A DNA stretch of 64,000 nucleotides, from the NCBI GenBank assembly GCA_944325435.1, contig CALVAC010000016.1, forward strand, positions 1 through 64,000, in the 5' to 3' direction. The notes beneath the pieces were generated by a model, which was given only the letters and a program-made list of their open reading frames with translations, did not search any database and was not told the origin of the DNA. Every line of letters begins with the position of its first letter. The stretch's first letter is position 1. Below, in pieces: positions 17,749-26,949 of the stretch. Both the position numbers and the translations under genes were made by a program. The stretch comes from an uncultured Bacteroidales bacterium (GTDB lineage: Bacteria; Bacteroidota; Bacteroidia; Bacteroidales; UBA932).

Positions 17749-18993
17749 TCACAATGTCTTGATGCCAGACTTGTATATGACATCGTATGTCCCGGTTTTC
17801 GCATCAAGCACATACATCTGGTATGAATCTCCGTTCCCGTAGACCCGGACCACTATATGCCCTGCCGGCTTGAAAGCGGAGAAGAGGTCTCCGAGTTTGT
17901 CCCTGCTGCAGTCCGTAGTCACATACAGTCCGCGCTCGCCCGGATATATGGAGGTGTCCATCATTCTCCTGACAGACTCCGTGTAAGGCTGGAGGACATG
18001 GCTGGAGATGGCTATCATCTCTTTCGGCTGCAGATTCTTCAGGCATTCTTCGGAAGTGGAGTCGAATGTGCCGTGATGGTCCAGCTTCATGACGGTGACA
18101 GGACCGCACACCTTGCTTACCGGAGTCTCGAATGTCCTTTCCTGCGAACTGTAGTCTTTCCAGTTTGTACCCGGAATGTCCCCGCAGTTCCAGTACCTGA
18201 ACTTGCCGTACTGTATCACGACTCCGCATGAATACATGTTCTCGTCAAGGGTGGACGGGTCGGCCGAATACATCTTTTCAGAAGATGTCCCCTCCCCTGT
18301 CCAGACATATCCGTTGCCGCAGAGGTTCCTGACGGAAAAATTCCCGTATGCGGACGGATTGTGGACCATACGGAACTGGTCGTCGGACCCGACCTCGAAT
18401 CCCTCCATTTCCATCCCGTTGTTCTTCATCTGCCAGTCCGTGAACAGCCTGTATTCGTTATAGAGAGGGAATTCCCTTCTGCAGAGAGTCTCCGTGGGAA
18501 TGTCATAGCCGGGGTAGGCCCTGTCCACCAGCCTGTGGATCTTCACCATGTCTCCGACCATGGTGATGCCTGTCAGCCGGTAACCCCTGTCCCCTTTGAG
18601 CGCGGTCTCGGGATCCCCGATATGGTCACCGTGGAAATGCGTGAGCCAGGCATAGTCCAGCTCTCCGGCGGAGGGTGTTCCTGCCGTGAAATGCCTGACA
18701 TATTCCGCAATCCATTCTCCTGCCGACCTTGTGGAGTTCGGAAGCAGGGCGCAGCCCTGTCCGGTGCTGTACCATGAGGTGCCGCAGTCTCCCGCATCCT
18801 GCAGCCAGGATGTGCCATCGGGCATTATCACGAGTATGGCATCTCCTCTTCCGGTCGATATGTGGTGTATGTCCATGTAGCCTTCCTGCCATTCGGGCAG
18901 GGATTCCTTTACGGTTGCCGGTTCTTCCGGCTTTGATGAACATGCGGCAACCGTCGTGGCCGCCATGATAAGCAGACAATTTATATATTTCAT
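17749..18993 (-). CDS. ComEC-like metallo-beta-lactamase-fold lipoprotein
   Basis: A 414-residue exported lipoprotein (lipobox VAAC). The metallo-beta-lactamase fold is of the ComEC C-terminal type: STGRGDAILV near the start, then the metal site THFHGDHIGD, a later NCGDIPG and a DHHGTFDST block. ComEC-like hydrolases act on phosphodiesters or DNA, but membrane-anchored versions inside PULs have no known substrate. The ATG at 18993 is chosen because it begins a clean signal peptide; the frame runs upstream into susD. It lies 20 bp after susD and just before the SusE-like pair, so it is co-transcribed with the glycan-uptake genes. Confidence 0.75.
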   Translation of the reverse strand: MKYINCLLIMAATTVAACSSKPEEPATVKESLPEWQEGYMDIHHISTGRGDAILVIMPDGTSWLQDAGDCGTSWYSTGQGCALLPNSTRSAGEWIAEYVRHFTAGTPSAGELDYAWLTHFHGDHIGDPETALKGDRGYRLTGITMVGDMVKIHRLVDRAYPGYDIPTETLCRREFPLYNEYRLFTDWQMKNNGMEMEGFEVGSDDQFRMVHNPSAYGNFSVRNLCGNGYVWTGEGTSSEKMYSADPSTLDENMYSCGVVIQYGKFRYWNCGDIPGTNWKDYSSQERTFETPVSKVCGPVTVMKLDHHGTFDSTSEECLKNLQPKEMIAISSHVLQPYTESVRRMMDTSIYPGERGLYVTTDCSRDKLGDLFSAFKPAGHIVVRVYGNGDSYQMYVLDAKTGTYDVIYKSGIKTL

Positions 18994-19013
18994 ATTCCTG
19001 GATTTTAGTCTTG

Positions 19014-20765
19014 TCATTCTGTCTCCCATTTCGGGTTCTGCACCAGATTGGTGTTGAGCCTGAGGTCTTCGAGAGGTATAGGATACAGGTAGTCCCTGTC
19101 CTCGTCCCATACCCTCCTGATGTCAGGGTTCACGACAATCTCTCCGGATGAACCGTCTGAGAGGGTGAAGCGGCTGATGTCCACATATTCTACCGAGCCC
19201 TCGGCTTCCGGCCTGTCCCCGGAATAGAACACCACATCCGTGTCCCCGTCATTGTCCAGGTCATATTCTCCGGTGCCGGCGATATATGCACCATGGCATG
19301 TCCTGGTGAAGAGCTGGCCTTCCTTCCACCTCATTATGTCGTAATATCTGAAACCTTCGAGGAAGAGTTCGACCCTTCTCTCACGCCGCACTTCGAGGAT
19401 TGCTCCTTTGTATGCTCCGGTGACATTGGGATACTGGTCGGCAAGGAACGGGTCAGGATTGGCGATGGCATCATCGAGATCCATGTTCGGCATTCCGACC
19501 CTGTCGCGCAGGAGCTTGACAGAACGGTCTATGTCTGACTGGGAGAGGGTCCCGAGTTCAGCCTTTGCCTCTGCGAAATTCAGCAGCACTTCCGCATATC
19601 TCATGTATGGGAGACAGTTGTCCCCGTTGACAGTCGTAGTGTTCGTCACATATTTCGAGAGCTGGTAGCATGTTTCGGTGTCTGAGAACACCGGCTGCAG
19701 TACGGTCTCGCTTCCGGGATAGGTATATCCCTGTGTCCTTATCGACTGTGACAGTCTCGGGTCCCTGTCCTGGGTGGATTCATAGAAATCCTCTGTCGCA
19801 TATCCCTCCCTTTCGGTATATCTCGTGCCATCGGAGCAGAGGTATGACAGGAACATCGCCCGCGTCATGCTCGGGTGGGAGTATGATGGCCCCTGGATAT
19901 GCAGGTTCAGATAATGGTTCATGCTCAATGTGTTGTTGAATGTCTTGGCAAGGATGAACTCCTCGCATGGCCTGTTCATCAGGAACATGTCCGCATACGG
20001 CCGGTCAGAGCCGGTGTAAAGGGAATAGCCTCCGGTGCGCATCATTTCATCCGCCGTCTCAGCACAGTCCTCCAGCATGGTCTCCCAGCCATCCTGACCC
20101 CTGTATTTGCGCCATGTGCCCTCGAACAGGCAGGCCCTTGTCTTGAGCAGCATCGCCGTCCAGCGCGATACCGTGCAGGCATCTTTGGTGTCCGGGGCGT
20201 ATTCGATGGCATAGTCGAGGTCCGTTATGATATTGGAATATACAAGGTCTCTCGAATCCCGTGCTTTCATCAGCGATTCAGTGTCATTCTGCTCTATCAC
20301 CGTATCGTACCATGGCACTTCTCCGAAACGCTTGAGTTTCTCGAAATAGAACCAGGCTCTCCAGAAGCGGGCTACGGCATCGTAGGTCCTCCTAGCAACC
20401 GCATCATCGCAGTTGGATGAATGTCCAAGGAAAAAATTGATGCTTCTCAAGGCAGACCATGACCAGCCTCCCCCGCTTCCCGGGGTGTATCTGAGGCCTG
20501 AATATTCTACGGGAACGGTAGTCGCCGCAATATCGTCACCCTGGTCGACCGTGCTGGTTATGGAGGTGACTATGTCCGGGAGATTCTCGGAATAGAACCT
20601 GTTGCAGTAGGTAGCCAGTTCGTTCTCGTTTGTGAAATAGTTTTCAGGAGACAGGTCCGACAGCGGATACCTCTCGAGGTAGGCATCGTTGCATGATATC
20701 GCAAGCACTGCTGCAACTGACAGTACCGTGCCCCTTTGCAATATATGTGATATCTTCATTTTCAT
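19014..20765 (-). CDS. susD: SusD/RagB-family glycan-binding lipoprotein
   Basis: A 583-residue outer-membrane lipoprotein (lipobox AISC, MKMK start). Family marks are LERYPLSDLSPENYFTNENEL near the N-terminus, a central TPR-like region (FWRAWFYFEKLKRFGEVPW) and the C-terminal RRERRVELFLEGFRYYDIMR. It pairs with the SusC gene that ends 18 bp upstream. It is larger than the SusD of the first locus and has G+C-rich codon use like the genomic average here. It should act as the lid of the SusC channel and hold oligosaccharides cut at the surface. Confidence 0.92.
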   Translation of the reverse strand: MKMKISHILQRGTVLSVAAVLAISCNDAYLERYPLSDLSPENYFTNENELATYCNRFYSENLPDIVTSITSTVDQGDDIAATTVPVEYSGLRYTPGSGGGWSWSALRSINFFLGHSSNCDDAVARRTYDAVARFWRAWFYFEKLKRFGEVPWYDTVIEQNDTESLMKARDSRDLVYSNIITDLDYAIEYAPDTKDACTVSRWTAMLLKTRACLFEGTWRKYRGQDGWETMLEDCAETADEMMRTGGYSLYTGSDRPYADMFLMNRPCEEFILAKTFNNTLSMNHYLNLHIQGPSYSHPSMTRAMFLSYLCSDGTRYTEREGYATEDFYESTQDRDPRLSQSIRTQGYTYPGSETVLQPVFSDTETCYQLSKYVTNTTTVNGDNCLPYMRYAEVLLNFAEAKAELGTLSQSDIDRSVKLLRDRVGMPNMDLDDAIANPDPFLADQYPNVTGAYKGAILEVRRERRVELFLEGFRYYDIMRWKEGQLFTRTCHGAYIAGTGEYDLDNDGDTDVVFYSGDRPEAEGSVEYVDISRFTLSDGSSGEIVVNPDIRRVWDEDRDYLYPIPLEDLRLNTNLVQNPKWETE

Positions 20766-20783
20766 GATATGGGAAATTAGATG

Positions 20784-23700
20784 TCAGAATGAGAATTCGA
20801 CTCCGAAAGAGAATGTCCTGCTGAAAGGATAGGTCCTTCCGTCACCGCTGAGGGTCTCTTCCGGATCCATGTACTTAGTCTCCAGAGGGGACCATGTGAA
20901 GAGGTTCTCCCCAGACAGATATACCCTGATTTTCTTGAAATGTATCTTGTCCAGGACTTTTCTCGGCAGGGTATATCCGACAGTCAGGTTGCGCAGCTTG
21001 CAGTATGCCACGTTCTGGATATACTGTGTATTGGCGTTGCCAAGCTCGCTGGAGGCCGCATATCCTCTCAGGCGCGGGAAGTATGCATCCGGATTGTCCG
21101 CCGACCATATCTTGCTTTCGAAGTCTGACGGCAGGAAAGATACATAAGGACGGGAATAAGGTCCCCAGAACATTGTCGCTTCCGCACCCGGCACCCAGTT
21201 CTTGTAGCCGATACCCTGGAAGAAGGCGTAGATGTCGAATCCGTACCAGTTCAGGGAGAGAGTGAGTCCGAACGGGAATCTTGTGGATGAATTGCCGATT
21301 ATCCTCCTGTCTCCCGGATCATCCACCGTGCCGGCCCCGCCGTTCACCACCTTGTCCCCGTTCAGGTCCACCCAGCGTGAGTCACCGGCATAATACCCTG
21401 GAATCTCGCGCGCAGCCACCTGGGTCATGTTGATTGTGGATGTATATTCCATTGCCTCGGCATCAGTCGCAAAGCGTCCATCTATGGTGTAGCCCCAGAT
21501 TTCACCGAGTTTCTGTCCCTCGTAATACTGGCTGAGCAGCCGGGTAGGGTTGTTGAACCTCGTTATCCATGTCTGCGAGTCGGAAAGCACGGCCTTGATG
21601 CTGTAGCTGAACGGGCTGCCGGCAAGGTTGAAGCTGTCCCTCCAGCCGACAGAGAGCTCGAAACCTCTTGTCACGAGGTCCGCCGCATTCTCTTTCGGCT
21701 CTGTCGCCCCGAACACGTTAGGCAGTGCCGGTCCCTGTGTGAGCATTCCTGTAGTGGCCCTGCTGTAGAAGTCAAGAGTGAAATTGAACCTGTTCCTGAA
21801 CATGTCCAGGTCGAGTCCTATGTTGTTGGTGGTCACTGTCTCCCATGTGAGATCCCCTGCTACAGGGTCAGGGACGCTTGCCTGTTTGATCCTGTTGCCG
21901 TCGCTGTCGAGCCATGAGGAGTCGTTGATGCTCATGGTGGAAATGTAGGCATAGTTGGCGACATTCTGGTTGCCGAGAGTCCCGTAGGAATACCTTATCT
22001 TGAGGTTGTCTATCACCTTCCTTGCAGGCTGGAAGAATTTTTCTTCGCTGATCCTGTATCCCACCGAGAACGATGGGAAGAATGCGAACCGGGAGTTCTT
22101 CGGGAATCTGGATGAACCGTCATACCGTCCGCTGAATTCGGCGAGATATTTTCCTCCGAAATCGTAGTTCAGCCTGATGAAGGCCCCTCTCAGTGCATAT
22201 TCGGACTGTCCTCCGTACCATTGCGGAGAATCCCCTACCGCGAGACCTATGTCATTCAGGTTTTCAGAGATTATGTTCTTGGGAGCGACCGTTATGTTCT
22301 TGTAGTGGTAGTCCTCCTGGTTGAAACCGAGCATCGCCCCCACATGATGACGGCCGAAAGTGTTGTCGTATGTGGTGAAGATGTTATATATGTTATAGTC
22401 CCTGTTCCTGCTCCAGTCGGTGAGCTGGTCCCTCTGCAAGGCATCCCAGTTCCATGTGACGGATTCTCCGGGATACAGGGAATATGGTACTGCCACTGAC
22501 CTGTACCACCTTCTCGTATCAGTGTTGTGATAGGTATAGTTGGCTGTCACCGTCCATCCTTCCATGAGCCTGAACACAGCCTCGAAGGTGGTATAGAAGT
22601 CCGCTTCGGACTCCTGTCCCTTGGATTTGCCGTAAAGCTGTATGGCGTGGAGCCCGAACCCCATGGTGTAGTTCGACATCTCGGAGTTCCCTGTAAGCGA
22701 ACCATCCGGGTTCACCGGCACATACTGGGGATGGTAATGGTAGTACGGTGAATAGAACTGCGCATCCGAGCTCCCGATAGGATACTCGTTGTCAGGTGTA
22801 TAGCTCTGGTTGAAACCGGTCCAGTCGTACCGTGTCTTGTAGAAACGGGTCGTGTTGGAGACTGTCAGCCATTTAGTGATGTCTGTCCCTACCTTGACCA
22901 TCATGCCGTACTGCCGGTACTTGTCCGGTGCGATGCGGAAGATGCCCTGCTCCTCGGAATAGTTGCCGGAGATGAGATATCTGACTTTCTTCTGCGTACC
23001 GGAAACGCTCAGGGAATGCTGTGTCTTCGGGCGGAACCGCTGGTAGAAATAGTTGAACCAGTCGAAGTTGCCGTAATAGTTGTATCTGTCTTTCCCGTTC
23101 ACGTTCGAGACCACCACCCACGGCCGGTCGGGGTTCTCCACCTTGTCGTTCCTCCTGATGTACAGTTCATTCCACTCGGCATCGCTGTAGCTGAACAGAT
23201 GCGAGCCTTTTGTGTTGAAGAACGCCTGGTCATTGATGCGGGAATTGGTCCATGCATCCGTTACGAAATCAGTGCAGACGGCATGTGTCGATACGCCGAA
23301 GCTGCCCTGGTAGTCCACATTCACTGTCCCTTCCTCCGCGCTCCTGGTCGTGACAAGTATCACCCCGAATGCAGCCCGCGCTCCATATACGGCGGATGCT
23401 GACGCATCTTTCAGGACGGAAATGCTCTCCACATCATTCACATTGATATTGTCGAGTGAGCCGGGGATACCATCTATCAGTATCAGAGGCTCACCGCCGT
23501 TGATCGAGCCAGTCCCCCTGATGTTAATGCTGCTGGAGGAGCCGGGCTGGCCGGATGAAAACGATATGTTCAGGTTAGGGACCTGGCCCTGCAATGCCTG
23601 TGTCATTTTCATTACAGGCCTGTCCGCCATCTCTTCAGCCTTGATCTGGCTTACCGAGCCTGTGACATTCACCTTCTTCTGGACACCGTAGCCGACGACG

Positions 23701-24281
23701 ACCACCTCATCGAGGGTGGAAATGTCCTCCTGCAATGTCAGAGACATATTTGCAGTGGCACTTGAGGCTGGGATCTCCATCTCCTTGAATCCCAGCAGGG
23801 ACACTACAATCATATCTCCGTCAGGCACCTCGATCTCGAACCGGCCGTCGAGGTCGGTCACCGCAGAGATTGTCCTGTCGTCCCGGTCATAGACCATCGC
23901 GCCTATGAGCGGATTGCCTCCGGCATCGGTTATCCTGCCTTTTGCAAGCCGGAGCTCCTGTCCGGAATGCCTGGAAAGCAGGATGTAAGAATCACTGATG
24001 GTGTACCGGATATCTGTCCCTTTCACCATCTGGTCGAGTGCTTCGGCAAGAGGTGCATTGTCCACGATGACGGTGACTTTCACTGTCAGGTCGACATCCT
24101 TGTCCGAGCCGAAGAGATAACGGGTCTGTTTTTCGATTTCTGTCATGACTTTCTCCATCGTTACATCTTCCATGTCCAGAGAGACCCGGACCGTCTGTGC
24201 AGCCAGTTTTCCATGGACAGAGAAGCATAGGAAAGACATGACAAGTGTCAGGCAGATTTGCCGGACAATTATTTTCTTCAT
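20784..24281 (-). CDS. susC: SusC-family TonB-dependent transporter with STN domain
   Basis: A 1165-residue outer-membrane transporter. After the signal peptide comes an STN (secretin/TonB N-terminal) domain, about residues 35-105 (MEDVTMEKVMTEIEKQTRYL). This is the signalling module that contacts FecR. It is followed by a carboxypeptidase-D-like domain (ITDAGGNPLIGAMVYD), the plug (VVVGYGVQKKVNVTGSVSQ, NIRGTGSINGGEPLILIDG) and a barrel ending FSFGVEFSF. The ATG at 24281 is used; an upstream in-frame start at 24323 lengthens the signal. Immediate neighbours fecR and the ECF sigma gene fit trans-envelope signalling that induces this locus when ligand is bound. Confidence 0.95.
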   Translation of the reverse strand: MKKIIVRQICLTLVMSFLCFSVHGKLAAQTVRVSLDMEDVTMEKVMTEIEKQTRYLFGSDKDVDLTVKVTVIVDNAPLAEALDQMVKGTDIRYTISDSYILLSRHSGQELRLAKGRITDAGGNPLIGAMVYDRDDRTISAVTDLDGRFEIEVPDGDMIVVSLLGFKEMEIPASSATANMSLTLQEDISTLDEVVVVGYGVQKKVNVTGSVSQIKAEEMADRPVMKMTQALQGQVPNLNISFSSGQPGSSSSINIRGTGSINGGEPLILIDGIPGSLDNINVNDVESISVLKDASASAVYGARAAFGVILVTTRSAEEGTVNVDYQGSFGVSTHAVCTDFVTDAWTNSRINDQAFFNTKGSHLFSYSDAEWNELYIRRNDKVENPDRPWVVVSNVNGKDRYNYYGNFDWFNYFYQRFRPKTQHSLSVSGTQKKVRYLISGNYSEEQGIFRIAPDKYRQYGMMVKVGTDITKWLTVSNTTRFYKTRYDWTGFNQSYTPDNEYPIGSSDAQFYSPYYHYHPQYVPVNPDGSLTGNSEMSNYTMGFGLHAIQLYGKSKGQESEADFYTTFEAVFRLMEGWTVTANYTYHNTDTRRWYRSVAVPYSLYPGESVTWNWDALQRDQLTDWSRNRDYNIYNIFTTYDNTFGRHHVGAMLGFNQEDYHYKNITVAPKNIISENLNDIGLAVGDSPQWYGGQSEYALRGAFIRLNYDFGGKYLAEFSGRYDGSSRFPKNSRFAFFPSFSVGYRISEEKFFQPARKVIDNLKIRYSYGTLGNQNVANYAYISTMSINDSSWLDSDGNRIKQASVPDPVAGDLTWETVTTNNIGLDLDMFRNRFNFTLDFYSRATTGMLTQGPALPNVFGATEPKENAADLVTRGFELSVGWRDSFNLAGSPFSYSIKAVLSDSQTWITRFNNPTRLLSQYYEGQKLGEIWGYTIDGRFATDAEAMEYTSTINMTQVAAREIPGYYAGDSRWVDLNGDKVVNGGAGTVDDPGDRRIIGNSSTRFPFGLTLSLNWYGFDIYAFFQGIGYKNWVPGAEATMFWGPYSRPYVSFLPSDFESKIWSADNPDAYFPRLRGYAASSELGNANTQYIQNVAYCKLRNLTVGYTLPRKVLDKIHFKKIRVYLSGENLFTWSPLETKYMDPEETLSGDGRTYPFSRTFSFGVEFSF

Positions 24282-24350
24282 AAATTTGTGGTTTTGGGGC
24301 GGCTGTGCCGCTTCATTGTTCAATCGTCGAATTTCCAGTAGTGGTTGGAC

Positions 24351-24386
24351 AGCCTGCAGGTGTTGCAGCGCCTGCGGGCTTTTTTT
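24351..24386 (+). terminator. Plus-strand intrinsic terminator between fecR and susC
   Basis: AGCCTGCAGG (24351-24360) pairs with 24371-24380 over 10 bp with one G-T pair, loop of 10 nt, followed by seven T. It points against the direction of both flanking genes. On the minus strand the same DNA is a hairpin with an A-run before it in the fecR-susC mRNA. See findings. Confidence 0.7.
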
Positions 24387-24475
24387 GTCCTGTGACGGTG
24401 TCGGTTATCCTGTGTCCATAATCATGTCGGTTCAGTTGTTTCATATATCTTACATCCGCAATGAGCGGATTCATG

Positions 24476-25456
24476 TCAGTCTATATAAATGACATTCCCT
24501 GCACTGTCATATATCCAGTTGAAATCCGTCGTCTTGGACAGAAGCTCCATGGCCTTGGAGATGCCATCGGATATCCTTATCCTGAGCCGTCCGTAGCCTA
24601 TCTCCGGCAATGTATCCCTCCTTATGACAATCTTTATGTTGTAGTACTTCTCGAATTCTTCCATAAGACGGTCGAAAGGCATCCCTGCTGCGGATATGAT
24701 GCCGTCAGTCCACAGATAGCTGTCCGTGCTCTCCAGCCCGGATATTTCCAGACCGTCATCGGAAAGCACGGCAATCTGGTCCGGAGACATCATGTACCCC
24801 TGGCCTGTATTCCTGTCCAGCAGGGAGATGCTGCCCTCCATCAACGCTGCCGAAAAGCGTCCCCCGTCCTCATCTGCAATGACATCGAACCTGGTGCCGA
24901 GCACCTCTATGTCATATCTGAATGTCTCCACGACAAAAGGCATGTCCTCATTATGGCTCACATCGAATATCGCCTCCCCATCGAGGCTCACCCTCCTCTC
25001 ATCCCCGAAGAATACGGCCGGATACTCTATCCTGCTGTCGGCATTGAGATGGACGGTCGTGCCATCCGACAGGGTGAGGGTCGTTATCTGGCCCGGACTG
25101 TTGGAAAATGCCAAAGTGCTATGCCCGACCAGCTCCCGTATCGGGCGTGTGAAAAAACGGTCAGAGATGAAGAACCCGATGACAAGGGAGGCGGCTATCC
25201 CGGCAGCCATACCTGCCGTCCTGAGGATGCGTTTTCTCCTCTGCATATACCGCTCCGCATCCCTGCGGACTTTCTCCACATCCTTTGAGGACAGGAACAT
25301 CTGGCTTACAAGAAATACATCGTATGCTTTCCGGAATTCTTGCTCATTTTCTTCGCTTTCTTTGAGCCATCTGCCGAGCATGTCGGCTTCCTCTTCTGTG
25401 TTCTCGTTCTGGAAGAATCTGAACATCAAGTCTCTGTCAACTTTCATATCAAGCAT
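24476..25456 (-). CDS. FecR-family anti-sigma factor
   Basis: A 326-residue inner-membrane protein. The N-terminal 75 residues are the cytoplasmic sigma-binding part (FFQNENTEEEADMLGRWL), followed by a basic stretch and one transmembrane segment about residues 81-100. The periplasmic part has a FecR domain (TTLTLSDGTTVHLNADSRIEYP) and a C-terminal DUF4974 region that resembles STN (MPFDRLMEEFEKYYNIKIVI). It holds the ECF sigma factor inactive until the STN domain of SusC signals. It is the first gene of the PUL operon and is divergent from the sigma gene, which is unusual because these pairs are mostly co-directional. Confidence 0.9.
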   Translation of the reverse strand: MLDMKVDRDLMFRFFQNENTEEEADMLGRWLKESEENEQEFRKAYDVFLVSQMFLSSKDVEKVRRDAERYMQRRKRILRTAGMAAGIAASLVIGFFISDRFFTRPIRELVGHSTLAFSNSPGQITTLTLSDGTTVHLNADSRIEYPAVFFGDERRVSLDGEAIFDVSHNEDMPFVVETFRYDIEVLGTRFDVIADEDGGRFSAALMEGSISLLDRNTGQGYMMSPDQIAVLSDDGLEISGLESTDSYLWTDGIISAAGMPFDRLMEEFEKYYNIKIVIRRDTLPEIGYGRLRIRISDGISKAMELLSKTTDFNWIYDSAGNVIYID

Positions 25457-25636
25457 TTCGATAGGTGTGTCTGTATATTCCGTTCAGGATTTTTCCTGAC
25501 TTTCATATATAAATACACGCAACTCCACTTGATTCCTTACAGGAAAAGCGATTTTTTGTCAGGTAACCAAAATTTAATGTATGACAGACGGATTTATCCC
25601 TGCGATTTCGTATTTTTACGGCCAAATCCAAAGCAG

Positions 25637-26224
25637 ATGGCAAAGACGGAAGAATATGAACAGGTGATATTCAAGAGGGTTTTCAACGAGAACAGGGAAA
25701 TGCTCGAGAGAATCGCGTATTTTTCCGTCAGGGACAAGGAGGCGGCCAAGGATATAGTCAGCAGCGCGTTCCTGAAAATGTGGGAGATGCGCGGGACACT
25801 GGATACCGGCAGGCTGCTTCCTTATATCTATGTGGCTGTCAGGAATGCCTGTATCAACTGGCGCAGGGATTCAGCCACACATCATGACATATTCGAGAAC
25901 ATCAGGCGGAGGGAGAAGTCGGCTATGGAATTCTATACGAAAGCCATCGAAAGCTGCAATCCTGCAGAGCTGTATGTGGAGGATATCCTGTCCATCTGCA
26001 GGGAACGTCTGGAGCAGCTGCCCCCCCTGACAAGGCTGATCTATATCAGAAGCAGGGTGGATGGAATGACATACAAGGAGATTGCCGAAGCCCTCGACAT
26101 ATCTGTGAAGAAAGTGGACAACAGCATCCAGTCCGCCCTGAAAGACCTGAGGGTCGCTCTTGCGGACTATCTTGATGTATTCATCCTTTTTGCCCTTGCT
26201 TCCGGCTTCCGGACAGTCGTCTGA
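25637..26224 (+). CDS. ECF RNA polymerase sigma factor (PUL regulator)
   Basis: A 195-residue sigma-70-family ECF factor. Region 2 contains the LERIAYFSVRDKEAAKDIVSS helix and the tryptophan-containing LKMWE motif. Region 4 has LPPLTRLIYIRSRVDGMTY plus the helix-turn-helix IAEALDISVKKVDNSI. The start at the ATG 25637 matches family length; the frame stays open well upstream without a good start. It should direct transcription of the adjacent fecR-susC-susD operon. The box TATTTTTA at 25611-25618 is a weak -7 candidate. It converges with the next gene. Confidence 0.9.
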   Translation: MAKTEEYEQVIFKRVFNENREMLERIAYFSVRDKEAAKDIVSSAFLKMWEMRGTLDTGRLLPYIYVAVRNACINWRRDSATHHDIFENIRRREKSAMEFYTKAIESCNPAELYVEDILSICRERLEQLPPLTRLIYIRSRVDGMTYKEIAEALDISVKKVDNSIQSALKDLRVALADYLDVFILFALASGFRTVV

Positions 26225-26280
26225 ACCTGCCGCAATCCTGCCGCATCATGCACTGCCGGCAGCCGGTCAGGCAGACATTA

Positions 26281-26862
26281 TCAGAAATTCAACGCCAGAC
26301 CTGCCCCGTGCCTCTGCAGCCCGACGGAAAGGCTGACGTCCGGCCTTGCGTTACATGCCTCCACCATAGAGTCGAGCCTCTTCCTGTAGACACAATAGAC
26401 TGTCGCCCCTGTGGCAAGGCCGAGGATGCCCGTGCCGGTCATCACGAGACCCGCGACAGCCACCCCCTTGAAACAGCTGTCAATGCTGAAGTCCGGAGTC
26501 TCGCCGGAGAGCGACGCCAGCGGAGCGAAAAAGACAGCCCCTACACCGACGGCCAACCCTTCCGCGAGAAGTCCTGCCGCCCCTACGCCGAGGGTAAGCA
26601 GTCCGGCCCCCGTCAGCGAGCCGGATGCGATCAGCAGGCCTTTCCCGGCCTTGAATCCCCTGCTGTCCCTTACCCAGTCCCGGTAAGTAAGGCCTTCCGT
26701 ATTCCGGAACATTGCGCTGACCTGCCCGGAAGTCAGCATGGTCCCATCAGCAGAATACAGTTTCGCGCCTCTGCGGTATATATCGTTGTACTGGGCTGAT
26801 GCAAGATATGCATCAGCCATTGCAATGGCCGCCAGGACCAGAATCAACATAAGTCTTTTCAT
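26281..26862 (-). CDS. Conserved small membrane protein, function unknown
   Basis: A 193-residue protein with a signal peptide (MKRLMLILV, cleavage likely after YLASA) and two or three Gly/Ala-rich membrane segments (GLLIASGSLTGAGLLTLGVGA; GVAVAGLVMTGTGILGLA). Such proteins are scattered widely in Bacteroidota without an assigned role. It stands alone: the sigma gene converges on it, and the phosphofructokinase terminator lies just upstream of its start. Confidence 0.65.
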   Translation of the reverse strand: MKRLMLILVLAAIAMADAYLASAQYNDIYRRGAKLYSADGTMLTSGQVSAMFRNTEGLTYRDWVRDSRGFKAGKGLLIASGSLTGAGLLTLGVGAAGLLAEGLAVGVGAVFFAPLASLSGETPDFSIDSCFKGVAVAGLVMTGTGILGLATGATVYCVYRKRLDSMVEACNARPDVSLSVGLQRHGAGLALNF

Positions 26863-26881
26863 GGAAAAATAATATCAGGAT

Positions 26882-26925
26882 AAAAAGGACTGCACCATGT
26901 GGCCGGGAAAGCTGATGGTGCAGTC
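26882..26925 (-). terminator. Intrinsic terminator of the phosphofructokinase gene
   Basis: GACTGCACCAT (26888-26898) pairs perfectly over 11 bp with 26915-26925. Read on the minus strand it lies 25 bp after the pfp stop codon and is followed by CTTTTTATCC. Confidence 0.8.
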
Positions 26926-26949
26926 TGTATAAGTTCGTGTCGGAAACGG

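Noticed and set aside
26021..26027. C7 run in the sigma gene as phase switch
   Set aside because: Seven C in two Pro codons plus Leu fall within normal variation for this G+C-rich gene.
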